Positions 1 through 6,734 of a stretch of DNA of 38,419 nucleotides are shown piece after piece. The notes under the pieces are model-generated. The model was given only the letters and a program-made list of their open reading frames with translations, searched no databases and was not told the DNA's origin. The stretch covers positions 1 through 38,419 of the forward strand of contig JBHIXX010000024.1 in the NCBI GenBank assembly GCA_041984585.1, given 5' to 3'. The stretch comes from Pseudolysinimonas_A sp041984585 (GTDB lineage Bacteria > Actinomycetota > Actinomycetes > Actinomycetales > Microbacteriaceae). Positions within the stretch are counted from its first letter, which is position 1, and every line of letters begins with the position of its first letter. A program made the translations under genes and the position numbers.

Positions 1-243
1 CGTGCCGGCCTCGATCCCCTTGGAACACAGGATCAGCGGCGCGGTGTGATCGCGCAACGCCGCGAGCACCGCGCGCATGTGCTGCGCCGGCGTGACGACC
101 AGGATCGCGTGCGCGTCGGCGAGCGCCGGGAGCAGGGCTGCGCGGTCGGCGCCGTCGACGCGGCGGATGTCGAAGTCCGGTCCGAGCGCCTCGACGGTGG
201 CGGGCGAGAGCTCTTCGGCGATCAGGACGATCGGCTGGGGCAC
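1..243 (-). CDS. SerA N-terminus joined to GpsA-like sequence, partial (probable chimera)
   Basis: A GTG start at 243 follows a GGAGGA ribosome site (252-257). The first ~45 residues read PIVLIAEELSPATVEALGP and GADRAALLPALADA, the typical start of actinobacterial D-3-phosphoglycerate dehydrogenase (SerA, first step of serine synthesis). From about residue 47 the protein should read VRSATKVDAE. Instead it reads ILVVTPAQHMRAVL and then LILCSKGIEAGT, which is the internal NAD-domain signature of glycerol-3-phosphate dehydrogenase (GpsA), in a form more like alphaproteobacterial GpsA. The switch lies near bases 94-120, where both families have a similar D-A-x-A-I-L-V stretch. The reading frame stays open to the window edge. 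A real fusion cannot be excluded, but an assembly join or local recombination at short homology is more likely. Confidence 0.75.
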   Translation of the reverse strand, partial: MPQPIVLIAEELSPATVEALGPDFDIRRVDGADRAALLPALADAHAILVVTPAQHMRAVLAALRDHTAPLILCSKGIEAGT

Positions 244-282
244 GGCGTGGTTCCTCCGGTGCTGACGGCGCGCGGGATCGCG

Positions 283-310
283 CGGTGCGGCGCGCGCGGG
301 CGCCGCACCG
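283..310 (-). terminator. Hairpin downstream of pcaG
   Basis: A perfect 11-bp stem (CGGTGCGGCGC / GCGCCGCACCG) with a 6-base loop lies 39 bases after the pcaG stop in the leftward direction. There is no U-run, so it fits the GC-rich, tract-less hairpins usual in actinobacteria. It separates pcaHG from the serA-like start. Confidence 0.5.
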
Positions 311-348
311 AGATTACCGGTCCCGCGACGGGGCGCCGAACCGGCCGG

Positions 349-921
349 TCAGGCCGGATACTCCAGGAAGACCGTCTCGTCGGGGCCCTGCAGCCGGATG
401 TCGAAGCGGTAGCCGCCCGCGCCGTCCGGCTGCGCGATGAGCGTCTCGCGACGATCCTCCGGCAGCGACGACAACAGCGGGTCGTTCGCGTTGAGCTCCG
501 CCTCGTCGCCGAAGTAGGCGCGGGTGAACAGGTGGGTGAGCAGCCCCCGCGCGAACACGGTGACGAACAGGTAGGGCGCCGAGCCCTCGCGGTGCGCACC
601 GGGCTTCAGCGTCGTGAACGAGTAGTGCCCCTCCGGGTCGGCGGAGGTGCGCCCGAAGCCGGAGAACTCGTGGTGCGCGCGCACCCGTGCGCCGCGACCG
701 GTCGCCGGGGAGCCATCCGGGTTCGCGCCCCAGATCTCGATCAGCGAGTCGAAGACCGCCCCGCCCTCGCCGTCGAGCACGTCGCCGTGGAACCGGATGG
801 CGCCCTCGGCGGTCGGGGGCACGACCTCGGGCCCGCCGGGGAACGGGAGCGCGAACCCGTAGAACGGCCCGATCGTCTGCGACGGCGTCTGCCGGTACTC
901 GGTCTGCTGGGTGTCACTCAT
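349..921 (-). CDS. pcaG: Protocatechuate 3,4-dioxygenase alpha subunit
   Basis: The 190-residue protein has the intradiol dioxygenase beta-sandwich family pattern: TPSQTIGPFYGFALPF at residues 12-27, FDSLIEIWGANPDG, an FSGFGRT stretch and YSFTTLKPGAH. PcaG pairs with PcaH to cleave protocatechuate between its two hydroxyl carbons, giving 3-carboxy-cis,cis-muconate in the cytoplasm. The alpha subunit lacks the iron ligands, as expected, because they lie in PcaH. Its ATG overlaps the end of pcaH by 8 bases, so the two are translationally coupled. None of the usual downstream genes (pcaB, pcaC, pcaD) is in the window. This leaves open that the enzyme serves a related trihydroxy substrate such as gallate. 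Confidence 0.93.
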   Translation of the reverse strand: MSDTQQTEYRQTPSQTIGPFYGFALPFPGGPEVVPPTAEGAIRFHGDVLDGEGGAVFDSLIEIWGANPDGSPATGRGARVRAHHEFSGFGRTSADPEGHYSFTTLKPGAHREGSAPYLFVTVFARGLLTHLFTRAYFGDEAELNANDPLLSSLPEDRRETLIAQPDGAGGYRFDIRLQGPDETVFLEYPA

Positions 922-1711
922 CGGCGTCCTCCGGCTCCATCCAGGTCGACTTCGGCCCGGTCAGCACGATGTCCCAGGTGTATCCGAGCGCCCACTCCGG
1001 CTCGGTCAGGTCGTGGTCGTACGACGCGATGAGCCGGTCGCGGGCCCCCTGATCGGCGATCGACTGGTAGATCGGGTCGAGCGGGAACAGCGGGTCGCCC
1101 GGGAAGTACATCTGCGTGATCATCCGCTGGGTGAACGCGGTGCCGAACAGCGAGTAGTGGATGTGCGCGGGCCGCCAGGCGTTGCGGTGGTTGAGCCACG
1201 GGTACGGGCCGGGCTTGATGGTGATGAACTGGAAGCCGCCGTCGGCGGCGGTGATCGCCCGTCCGACGCCGGTGAAGTTGGGGTCGAGCGGCGCGGGGTG
1301 CTGGTCGCGCTTGTGCACGTACCGGCCGCCGGCGTTCGCCTGCCACACCTCGATGAGCTGCCCGGCCACCGGGCGGCCGTCGCCGTCGAGCACCCGACCC
1401 TTGACGATGATGCGCTCGCCGAGCGGCTCGCCGGCGTGCTGGATGGTGAGGTCGGCCTCGTCGGCGACGACGTCGCTGTGGCCGAACACCGGGGAGGTCA
1501 GTTCGATCTCCTCGGGGAAGGCGCGCACCAGTTCGTGGGTGGGGTGACGCAGCTTCGACGAGCGGTAGGGGCCGAAGTCGCGCAGCGCCTCCTGCCCGCC
1601 CCGGCCGTTGCGGCTGGGGGAGTCGAGCTCCTGCTTCTGCCGCTCCGCGATCTCGGCGGTGATCTGATCCTGCGTCGTCGTGGGCAGGATGGCGGGGTCG
1701 ACGTGCATCAT
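914..1711 (-). CDS. pcaH: Protocatechuate 3,4-dioxygenase beta subunit
   Basis: The 265-residue iron-binding subunit keeps all four non-heme Fe(III) ligands: Tyr131 (GGRYVHK), Tyr170 (PGPYPW), His183 and His185 (PAHIH). Their spacing of 39, 13 and 2 residues equals that of the Pseudomonas putida beta subunit (Tyr408, Tyr447, His460, His462), so the enzyme should be active. The start is one of two adjacent ATGs (1711 or 1708). A GAGGAG site lies just upstream and its spacing suits the second ATG slightly better. It is the first gene of the pcaHG pair and is separated from the IclR gene upstream by a strong hairpin, so it probably has its own promoter. IclR-family proteins often control pca genes. 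Confidence 0.95.
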   Translation of the reverse strand: MMHVDPAILPTTTQDQITAEIAERQKQELDSPSRNGRGGQEALRDFGPYRSSKLRHPTHELVRAFPEEIELTSPVFGHSDVVADEADLTIQHAGEPLGERIIVKGRVLDGDGRPVAGQLIEVWQANAGGRYVHKRDQHPAPLDPNFTGVGRAITAADGGFQFITIKPGPYPWLNHRNAWRPAHIHYSLFGTAFTQRMITQMYFPGDPLFPLDPIYQSIADQGARDRLIASYDHDLTEPEWALGYTWDIVLTGPKSTWMEPEDADE

Positions 1712-1786
1712 CGCTCCTCGGGCAACCCGGACGCCGGGCGCGTCCTCCCCGATGGTCGCGGACCGTGCCCGCGGCGACGGGCGCCA

Positions 1787-1801
1787 TTCTGCTGAGTGGA
1801 A
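1787..1801. promoter_or_regulatory. Possible IclR-type operator before pcaH
   Basis: TTCTGCT-G-AGTGGAA is an imperfect dyad (5 of 7 positions match) 76 bases upstream of pcaH. It lies between the IclR gene terminator and the pcaH start. It is a candidate only; no clear -35/-10 pair was seen beside it. Confidence 0.25.
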
Positions 1802-1866
1802 GGGAGCTCGGCCCGGACGCGCGTCGGGTCGACCGCAGAGGGATGGCGGGACGCCCGGAACGGAAT

Positions 1867-1899
1867 GGCGGGGCCGTCTACCCGATTGACGGCCCCGCC
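1867..1899 (-). terminator. Hairpin terminator after the IclR gene
   Basis: A perfect 12-bp stem (GGCGGGGCCGTC / GACGGCCCCGCC) with a 9-base loop lies about 80 bases after the IclR stop in the leftward direction. There is no U-tract. It divides the 269-bp gap (1712-1980), whose remaining sequence must hold the pcaHG promoter. Confidence 0.6.
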
Positions 1900-1980
1900 C
1901 GGGTCACCCGCGGCGCACTCGCCCTCTCGTGCGGCGCCGTGAGCCCTCAACCCACCAGGAGAGACCACGGACCTGCCCGG

Positions 1981-2802
1981 CTATGACGCGACTTCGGAAT
2001 CCCCGCCGCGCGGACCGGTCCGCGCTAGTCCGGAGGAGATCGCGCGGGCCGCCATCCGCACCAGGGTCTCCAGGGCGGGATCGCCGCGGCGGTCGCGGTG
2101 CACGACGATGCCGACGGCGGCCACGACCGCGCGCCGCGCGTCGCGCACCGGCGCGGCGATGGACAGCGCCGACGGACTCATCTCCTCGTCGGTGCGCGCC
2201 AGCCCCAGTCGGCGCACGTCGGCGAGCCGAGCGCGCAGCTCGCGCTCGCCGGTGAGCGTGTTGGGCAGGAACCGGCGCGGGCCCCGAGCCACCAGCTCCT
2301 GCAGCGCCGACTCCGGCTGCGCGGCGAGCAGCACCTGGCCGACCGCGGTCGCGTGCGGCGGCAGCCGGGTCCCCGTGTCCGACACGATCGGCAGGGCTCC
2401 GGGCCGCTGCCGGTGCTCCAGGTAGACCACCTCGAGCTGCTCGAGCACGGCGAGGTGCACGTGCTCGCCGGTCACCGCGAGCAGGTCGTCGAGGTACGGG
2501 TCGGCCGCCTGCCGCAGCCGGGTCGCCGTCGGCTGGCGCACGCCGAGCCGCCAGAGCGCCAGCCCGAGCCGGTAGCGGCCCTCCTCGGTGCGCACCAGGC
2601 CGCCCCACTCGACCCACTCGCCGATCAGGCGGTGGGCGGTCGCCAGCGGCAGCCCCGCGGATGCCGCCACCTCGGAGAGCGTGAGCTCCCGTCCGCCCTC
2701 GAAGGCGTCCGCGATCGCGAACAGCTTGCGCGCCACCGATCGGCGGTCACCACCGCCGCCCGCCACCTCAGCGGCTCCGTCCGGCCCGGGGGCCCGGCCC
2801 AC
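1981..2802 (-). CDS. IclR-family transcriptional regulator
   Basis: The 273-residue protein has an N-terminal winged helix (about 20-75: RRSVARKLFAIADAF, LTLSEVAASAGLPLATAHRL) and a C-terminal IclR effector domain with LPPHATAVGQVLLAAQPE and ARTDEEMSPSALSIAAPV. Members with this layout often control protocatechuate, 4-hydroxybenzoate or similar aromatic pathways by binding the substrate. Its place between the GntR gene and pcaHG supports a local role. The GTG start is 11 bases after the gntR stop, so the two regulators are probably co-transcribed. The first ~18 Gly/Pro/Ala-rich residues could instead be untranslated if a later start is used. The target and effector are inferred. Confidence 0.88.
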   Translation of the reverse strand: MGRAPGPDGAAEVAGGGGDRRSVARKLFAIADAFEGGRELTLSEVAASAGLPLATAHRLIGEWVEWGGLVRTEEGRYRLGLALWRLGVRQPTATRLRQAADPYLDDLLAVTGEHVHLAVLEQLEVVYLEHRQRPGALPIVSDTGTRLPPHATAVGQVLLAAQPESALQELVARGPRRFLPNTLTGERELRARLADVRRLGLARTDEEMSPSALSIAAPVRDARRAVVAAVGIVVHRDRRGDPALETLVRMAARAISSGLARTGPRGGDSEVAS

Positions 2803-2813
2803 GCATCCGGGGC

Positions 2814-3464
2814 TCAGCTCAGGGCGCGGGTGGCCTCGATGACGTCGGCGAGGTGCTCGCGCACGGCCCGCTCGGCGCGCTCGGGGTCGGCGTCGACGAT
2901 CGCGTCGATGATGGCGAGGTGCTGGGGCGCGGACACGGCCGCGCGGCCCGGCTGGAAGGACAGTCGGAACTGGTGGCGCACGCCCTGCGCGCGCAGCCGC
3001 TCGAGGATCGCCACGGCGGTGCCGTGACCGCTCTGCGCGCGGATCAGCTCGTCCATCCGCTGATGCAGCTGGGAGTAGCGGAACAGGTCGGCCGCGGCGA
3101 TCGCGTCCTCGATCTCGGCGCGGAGGGCGCGGAACTCGTCGCGCTCGGCGTCGCTCGCGCTCGCCGCCACCTTCGCCGCGCAGAGCGCCTCGAGCCGGGA
3201 TCGCACCTCGAGGATCTCGATGGCCTCCTCGAGCGGGATCGCCCGCACCCGGGCGCCGCGGTTCGGCATCCGGTCGACCAGGCCCTCGCTCGCCAGCTCG
3301 AACAGCGCGGCGCGGATGGTGGCGCGGCTGGCGCCGTACTGGTCGCTGAGGTCGGCCTCGATCAGACGCTGGTTGGGCGCGAACTCGCCGCTCACGATGG
3401 CGGCGCGGATCGTGCCGGTGATCTCGGCGACACCGGGCGTGCGCGCGGGAGCGGTCTGACTCAT
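2814..3464 (-). CDS. GntR-family regulator, FCD (FadR) subfamily
   Basis: The 216-residue protein has a GntR winged helix at about 10-75 (ITGTIRAAIVSGEFAPNQRL, LSDQYGASRATIRAALFEL) and a C-terminal FCD helical bundle with ILEVRSRLEALCAAKVA and LHQRMDELIRAQSGH, the region where this subfamily binds a metal and a carboxylate effector. A strong GGAGGGAGGAG ribosome site precedes the ATG. FCD regulators such as VanR repress vanillate genes through ATTGT-n2-ACAAT sites. A matching palindrome (5927-5940) lies in the ligM-ligK control region, so this protein is the most likely vanillate/aromatic-acid-sensing repressor of the island. That link is inference. Confidence 0.9.
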   Translation of the reverse strand: MSQTAPARTPGVAEITGTIRAAIVSGEFAPNQRLIEADLSDQYGASRATIRAALFELASEGLVDRMPNRGARVRAIPLEEAIEILEVRSRLEALCAAKVAASASDAERDEFRALRAEIEDAIAAADLFRYSQLHQRMDELIRAQSGHGTAVAILERLRAQGVRHQFRLSFQPGRAAVSAPQHLAIIDAIVDADPERAERAVREHLADVIEATRALS

Positions 3465-3540
3465 CGTCGGGCTCCTCCCTCCGTCGCGGGCGACGTCGCC
3501 AGGTTATCGTCCGCCCGTCGGGCGACCGGCGAGGAACCGC

Positions 3541-4326
3541 TCATCGGACCGCGATCTCCGCGTCGTCGCTGAGCGAGCGCAGCCAGCGCAGCGCGCCCTC
3601 GGTCATCCAGCTCGGGCTGCCGAGCCGGTCGAGGAACTCCCGCACATCGGTCATCTCGTGCACGCGCCGCGCGGCGTGCTGCCGCGAGCCCTCGATCAGG
3701 CGGTCGATCAGCTCCTCCGAGCCGGGGCCGAGCTCCCCGACGATCTGCGCCCGCATCCAGTCCTCGGCGTCGAGCTTGCCGGCGGCCGACAGGCTCTCCA
3801 GCAGCAGGCCGGCGAGGCCCTTCATCAGGATGCTGCGCACCAGCTTGAGCCCCGCGGCCGCGCCTGCCTCCGGACCCGCCGAGTCGATCGGCACGTCGAA
3901 GCCGGCCAGCCGATCGCGGAACGCCTCGGCGCCCGCCCCGCTCACCAGCAGGGGGGTCGACGCTCCCGCGCGGGGCACAGGGGCCATCACCGCCACGTCG
4001 ACGAAGGCGACCCCGGATGCCGCCGCCTGCGCCGCCAGCTCGGCCTTGTGCGCGGGCGAGCCGGTGTTCAGGTCGGCGTAGACCGCGTCGCCGTCCGCCA
4101 TCGCGGGCAGCGCCCCCGCGAGCGCCGTCGCCGCGGAGCGCGCGCCGACCAGGCTGAGAACGATGTCGGCGCCGCGGGCGGCGTCCTCCGCGCTCGCGAC
4201 GCGCTCGACCCCGTCGGGGGTGGCGACGTCGCCGGGGTCGAACCCGCGCACCGTCGCCCCGCGGGCGACGAGCCCGGCGGCGTAGAGGGACCCGGCCTCA
4301 CCGAGTCCGAGGACCGCGATCTGCAT
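3541..4326 (-). CDS. 6-phosphogluconate-dehydrogenase-like NAD(P) oxidoreductase, DUF1932 C-terminal domain
   Basis: The 261-residue protein begins with a Rossmann nucleotide site (MQIAVLGLGEAGSLYAAGL) and has the beta-hydroxyacid dehydrogenase pattern (VYADLNTGSPAHKAEL, FVDVAVMAPVPRAG, GLKLVRSILMKGLAGLL). Its C-terminal half is of the DUF1932 type. Enzymes of this fold oxidise a hydroxy group on small carboxylic acids. Which acid is used here is unknown. The gene follows ligM in the same direction and has an AAGGAG site. Two hairpins (4339-4355 and 4357-4402) lie between it and ligM and may reduce its expression relative to ligM. It could act on an intermediate of the vanillate or oxalomesaconate route. 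The substrate is not shown by the sequence. Confidence 0.8.
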   Translation of the reverse strand: MQIAVLGLGEAGSLYAAGLVARGATVRGFDPGDVATPDGVERVASAEDAARGADIVLSLVGARSAATALAGALPAMADGDAVYADLNTGSPAHKAELAAQAAASGVAFVDVAVMAPVPRAGASTPLLVSGAGAEAFRDRLAGFDVPIDSAGPEAGAAAGLKLVRSILMKGLAGLLLESLSAAGKLDAEDWMRAQIVGELGPGSEELIDRLIEGSRQHAARRVHEMTDVREFLDRLGSPSWMTEGALRWLRSLSDDAEIAVR

Positions 4327-4356
4327 GTGCTGCTCCTTGCCGGGCGACGCCCGGCG

Positions 4357-4402
4357 ACGACGATGCCGGTGCCGGGATGTTACCCGGCACCGGCATCGTC
4401 GT
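4357..4402 (-). terminator. 20-bp perfect hairpin directly after ligM
   Basis: The arms 4357-4376 and 4383-4402 are perfect reverse complements (ACGACGATGCCGGTGCCGGG) around a 6-base loop ATGTTA. The stem begins on the first base of the ligM stop codon. A second, smaller hairpin (GCCGGGC-gac-GCCCGGC, 4339-4355) follows just before the next ribosome site. Together they look like a terminator or a processing/stabilising element that lets ligM be expressed more strongly than the genes after it. Confidence 0.7.
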
Positions 4403-5811
4403 TACTTCGCGGATGCGGTGCGCCAGCCGCCCTGGTACTCGGTGCGGGCGACCTCCGAGTACGGGACGGGGCTGACGACGACGCGGATCTCGACCTGCTG
4501 GTGCGGCTGCACCGTGGTCTTCTCCGAGTTGGGGTTCTCGCCCCAGAGCAGCGTCAGCTCGGTGCCGACCTCGACGTTCGGGTCGACCGTGGCGAGCGAC
4601 AGCGCGCGGCGCTCGTTGGCCGAGTAGCCGGTGAACATCGAGACGCCCACGTTGGTGCCGTCGGCGTCGACGATCGCGTCGAAGTTGCTCGACCCGAAGT
4701 TCGCGTTCGGCAGGTCGAAGAACATCGCGCCGTCCTTCTCCTCGGGGGTGAAGTACGAGCCGAAGATCTTGGTCGTGACGTCCTCGCTGTTCCAGGCGAG
4801 GGTGACCTTCTTGCGCTGGGTGGCGGGGTCGATCTTCTCCAGCGCGTCGCGGCCGATGAAGTCGTGGTCGAACTTCACGAACGAGCCGTAGCCGAGCTCC
4901 CACGGGCTCGTGTAGTAGTCCTCGATGTTCTCCGAGTAGAAGGAGCCGGCGAGGGCGTTCATCGACTCGTACTCGCCGATGCCGGTCCACTCGCGGAAGC
5001 CGCGCTCCTCCTCCGAGGAGTACACCGCGGGCAGCGGCGACGGGATCCAGCCGGACTCGAGGGTGTTCGAGGAGTAGGCCCGGGAGCCGACCGGCTCGAG
5101 GCCGAACTCGGCGCCCGCCTCGAGGATGGTGGTGCGGATCTTCTCGGCGTCGGCGTAGGGGCCCCAGATCTCGAGCCCGGGGGCGCCGGCCATGCCGTGG
5201 CGCAGGGTGCGCACCTGGATGCCGCCGACGTTCATGTAGCCCATGTGGAAGAACTTGACCTTGTCGACCGGGCCGCCGTTGACCTTCTCGATGACGTCCC
5301 ACGCCGCCGGGCCCTGGATCTGCAGGCGCCAGTACTTGCGGCTCACCGCGTTGCCGTAGGGGCGCGAGTTGGAGCGGCGGTCGACCTCGATGTCGACGTC
5401 GTACCCGCCCTTCTCGGCGTGGTACAGCAGCCAGTTGGAGACGGGGGCGCGGCCCACGTAGACGTACTCGTCCTCGGCCTCGCGGAACAGGATGCCGTCA
5501 CCGATGACGCCGCCGTTGGAGGCGACCGGCACGAGCTGCTTGGCGAAGTTGACCGGGAAGTTCTCGGGCGAGTTGATCATCGTGTCGGAGAGCAGCTTGA
5601 TCGCGCCGGACCCCTTGATGAAGAGGTTGTCCATGTGGTGCGACTGGTCGAACAGCACGGCGGTCTCACGCCAGGCGCGCTGCTCGCGGCGCCAGTTGGT
5701 GAACTCGGCCGGCACCACGGGGTAGATGTAGGCGCCGAGCTTGTTGTTGCGGAGCATGTCCACGGCGTTGCCCGCCGCGTCCAGCTTCTCTTGCAGGTTC
5801 TTCGGAGTCAT
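4402..5811 (-). CDS. ligM: Tetrahydrofolate-dependent vanillate-type O-demethylase (LigM/DesA family)
   Basis: The 469-residue protein matches Sphingobium LigM along its whole length (LigM has about 471 residues). It keeps LRNNKLGAYIYPVVPAEF, LFDQSHHMDNLF, SDTMINSPENF, LQIQGPAAWDVIEK, RTLRHGMAGAPGLEIWGPY and GSRAYSSNTLESGWIPSPLP. Tyr30, Gln56, His59, Arg121 and Tyr246 sit at the positions of LigM active-site residues as I recall them. The family (aminomethyltransferase GcvT fold) moves the aryl methyl-ether methyl group to tetrahydrofolate, turning vanillate into protocatechuate or 3-O-methylgallate into gallate; the DesA relative uses syringate. Which substrate applies here cannot be told. 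An ATG at 5811 with a GAGGACG site was chosen over upstream in-frame codons. No metF, folD or formyl-THF ligase gene is nearby to recycle methyl-THF. Confidence 0.92.
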   Translation of the reverse strand: MTPKNLQEKLDAAGNAVDMLRNNKLGAYIYPVVPAEFTNWRREQRAWRETAVLFDQSHHMDNLFIKGSGAIKLLSDTMINSPENFPVNFAKQLVPVASNGGVIGDGILFREAEDEYVYVGRAPVSNWLLYHAEKGGYDVDIEVDRRSNSRPYGNAVSRKYWRLQIQGPAAWDVIEKVNGGPVDKVKFFHMGYMNVGGIQVRTLRHGMAGAPGLEIWGPYADAEKIRTTILEAGAEFGLEPVGSRAYSSNTLESGWIPSPLPAVYSSEEERGFREWTGIGEYESMNALAGSFYSENIEDYYTSPWELGYGSFVKFDHDFIGRDALEKIDPATQRKKVTLAWNSEDVTTKIFGSYFTPEEKDGAMFFDLPNANFGSSNFDAIVDADGTNVGVSMFTGYSANERRALSLATVDPNVEVGTELTLLWGENPNSEKTTVQPHQQVEIRVVVSPVPYSEVARTEYQGGWRTASAK

Positions 5812-5870
5812 GAACGTCCTCGTTCCGGTTCGCGGTGGCCGAACCGCCGTCGTGGCGGCGCGCTGCGCAA

Positions 5871-5899
5871 ACACTATCCCCATAGTGGTTGAGGGTCAA
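5871..5899 (-). promoter_or_regulatory. Promoter of ligM (-35 and -10)
   Basis: Read leftward, TTGACC (5899-5894) is followed by a 17-base spacer and TAGTGT (5876-5871). This is a good sigma70-type pair about 60 bases before the ligM start. Confidence 0.65.
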
Positions 5900-5900
5900 C
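5872..5900. promoter_or_regulatory. Two abutting palindromes on the ligM promoter
   Basis: CACTAT-cccc-ATAGTG (5872-5887) covers the -10 element, and GTTGA-ggg-TCAAC (5888-5900) covers the -35 element. Both arms are perfect in each. A protein bound to either would block ligM transcription. The IclR and GntR proteins encoded in the island are the obvious candidates, but which binds where is not known. Confidence 0.55.
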
Positions 5901-5926
5901 AGGATTGCGCGAGGGGTCGTAGACGA

Positions 5927-5940
5927 GATTGTGGACAATC
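5927..5940. promoter_or_regulatory. Probable GntR/FCD operator in the ligM-ligK divergent region
   Basis: GATTGT-gg-ACAATC is a perfect inverted repeat of the ATTGT-n2-ACAAT type typical of FadR/VanR-like GntR regulators. It is 28 bases upstream of the ligM -35 element and 93 bases before ligK, so it could control both directions. Confidence 0.55.
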
Positions 5941-6032
5941 CGTCGGCCGCGTGGTTGGCTGTGGGCGATGCGGGCCGCATCCGCGGTGATCGCCGCGCCC
6001 GCCCGCAGCGTCGCGACCCCGGGAGGACCCGC

Positions 6033-6734
6033 ATGCCGAACGTCATCGTCACCGACCCGCCGCGCACGCCGATCGCGCAGCTCGACGCCCTCGCCGCGCA
6101 GGGCGTCGCGACCGTGCACGAGGCGATGGGGCGGGTCGGGCTGGTCGGCACCTCGGTGACGCCGCTGCAGCAGGGCGCCCGCATCGCCGGGTCCGCCGTC
6201 ACCGTGCTCTCCTGGCCGGGCGACAACCTGATGATCCACGCCGCCATCGAGCAGTGCCGCGAGGGCGACATCCTGGTCGTCACCACCACGTCGCCGTCGC
6301 TCGACGGCTCGTTCGGCGAGCTGTTCGCGACCGCGCTCCAGGCGCGCGGCGTCCGCGGCCTCGTCACGACCGGCGGCGTGCGCGACGCGGTCGACCTGCG
6401 CGAGATGGGCTTCCCGGCCTGGTCGGGCGCGGTCAACGCCCAGGGCACCGTCAAAGCCACGGGCGGCTCGGTCAACGTGCCGATCGTCGTCGGCGGGGTG
6501 CTCATCCGACCGGGCGACGCGGTCATCGCCGACGACGACGGCGTGATGTGCGTGCCGCGCGGCCAGGTCGCCGAGGCGATCGCCGCGTCGGAGGCGCGCA
6601 CCGACAAGGAGGCCGCCGACCGCGCCGCGTACCAGGGCGGGGAGCTGAGCATCGACCGCAAGGGGATGCGCGGGCTCCTCTCCGAGCTGGGCGTCAGCTA
6701 CCGCCCGTACTCCGAGGACCTGGACGGCGCATGA
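6033..6734 (+). CDS. ligK: 4-carboxy-4-hydroxy-2-oxoadipate aldolase / oxaloacetate decarboxylase (RraA-like)
   Basis: The 233-residue protein belongs to the RraA-like class II aldolases and follows LigK/PmdF/GalC closely: VATVHEAMGRVGLVG, SWPGDNLMIHAAIE, GGVRDAVDLREMGFPAWS, GTVKATGGSVNVPI and IADDDGVMCVPR. Arg117 and Asp118 in GGVRD are the metal/substrate site residues of the family. It splits 4-carboxy-4-hydroxy-2-oxoadipate into pyruvate and oxaloacetate, the last step of the protocatechuate 4,5-cleavage and gallate pathways. The ATG at 6033 follows GGGAGGA. It overlaps the next gene by 4 bases. A 4-hydroxy-4-methyl-2-oxoglutarate aldolase role is chemically possible but less likely beside LigU/GalD. 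Confidence 0.9.
   Translation: MPNVIVTDPPRTPIAQLDALAAQGVATVHEAMGRVGLVGTSVTPLQQGARIAGSAVTVLSWPGDNLMIHAAIEQCREGDILVVTTTSPSLDGSFGELFATALQARGVRGLVTTGGVRDAVDLREMGFPAWSGAVNAQGTVKATGGSVNVPIVVGGVLIRPGDAVIADDDGVMCVPRGQVAEAIAASEARTDKEAADRAAYQGGELSIDRKGMRGLLSELGVSYRPYSEDLDGA

Noticed and set aside
3658..5892. Long plus-strand open frame (744 codons) opposite the DUF1932 and ligM genes
   Set aside because: Rich in Arg, Val, Gly and Leu with no known motif, and antiparallel to two well-recognised genes. It is a shadow caused by high GC content.
6033..6734. RraA-type RNase E inhibitor
   Set aside because: The fold is shared, but the pairing with LigU/GalD and the GGVRD and GTVKATGGSVNVP segments match LigK-type aldolases.
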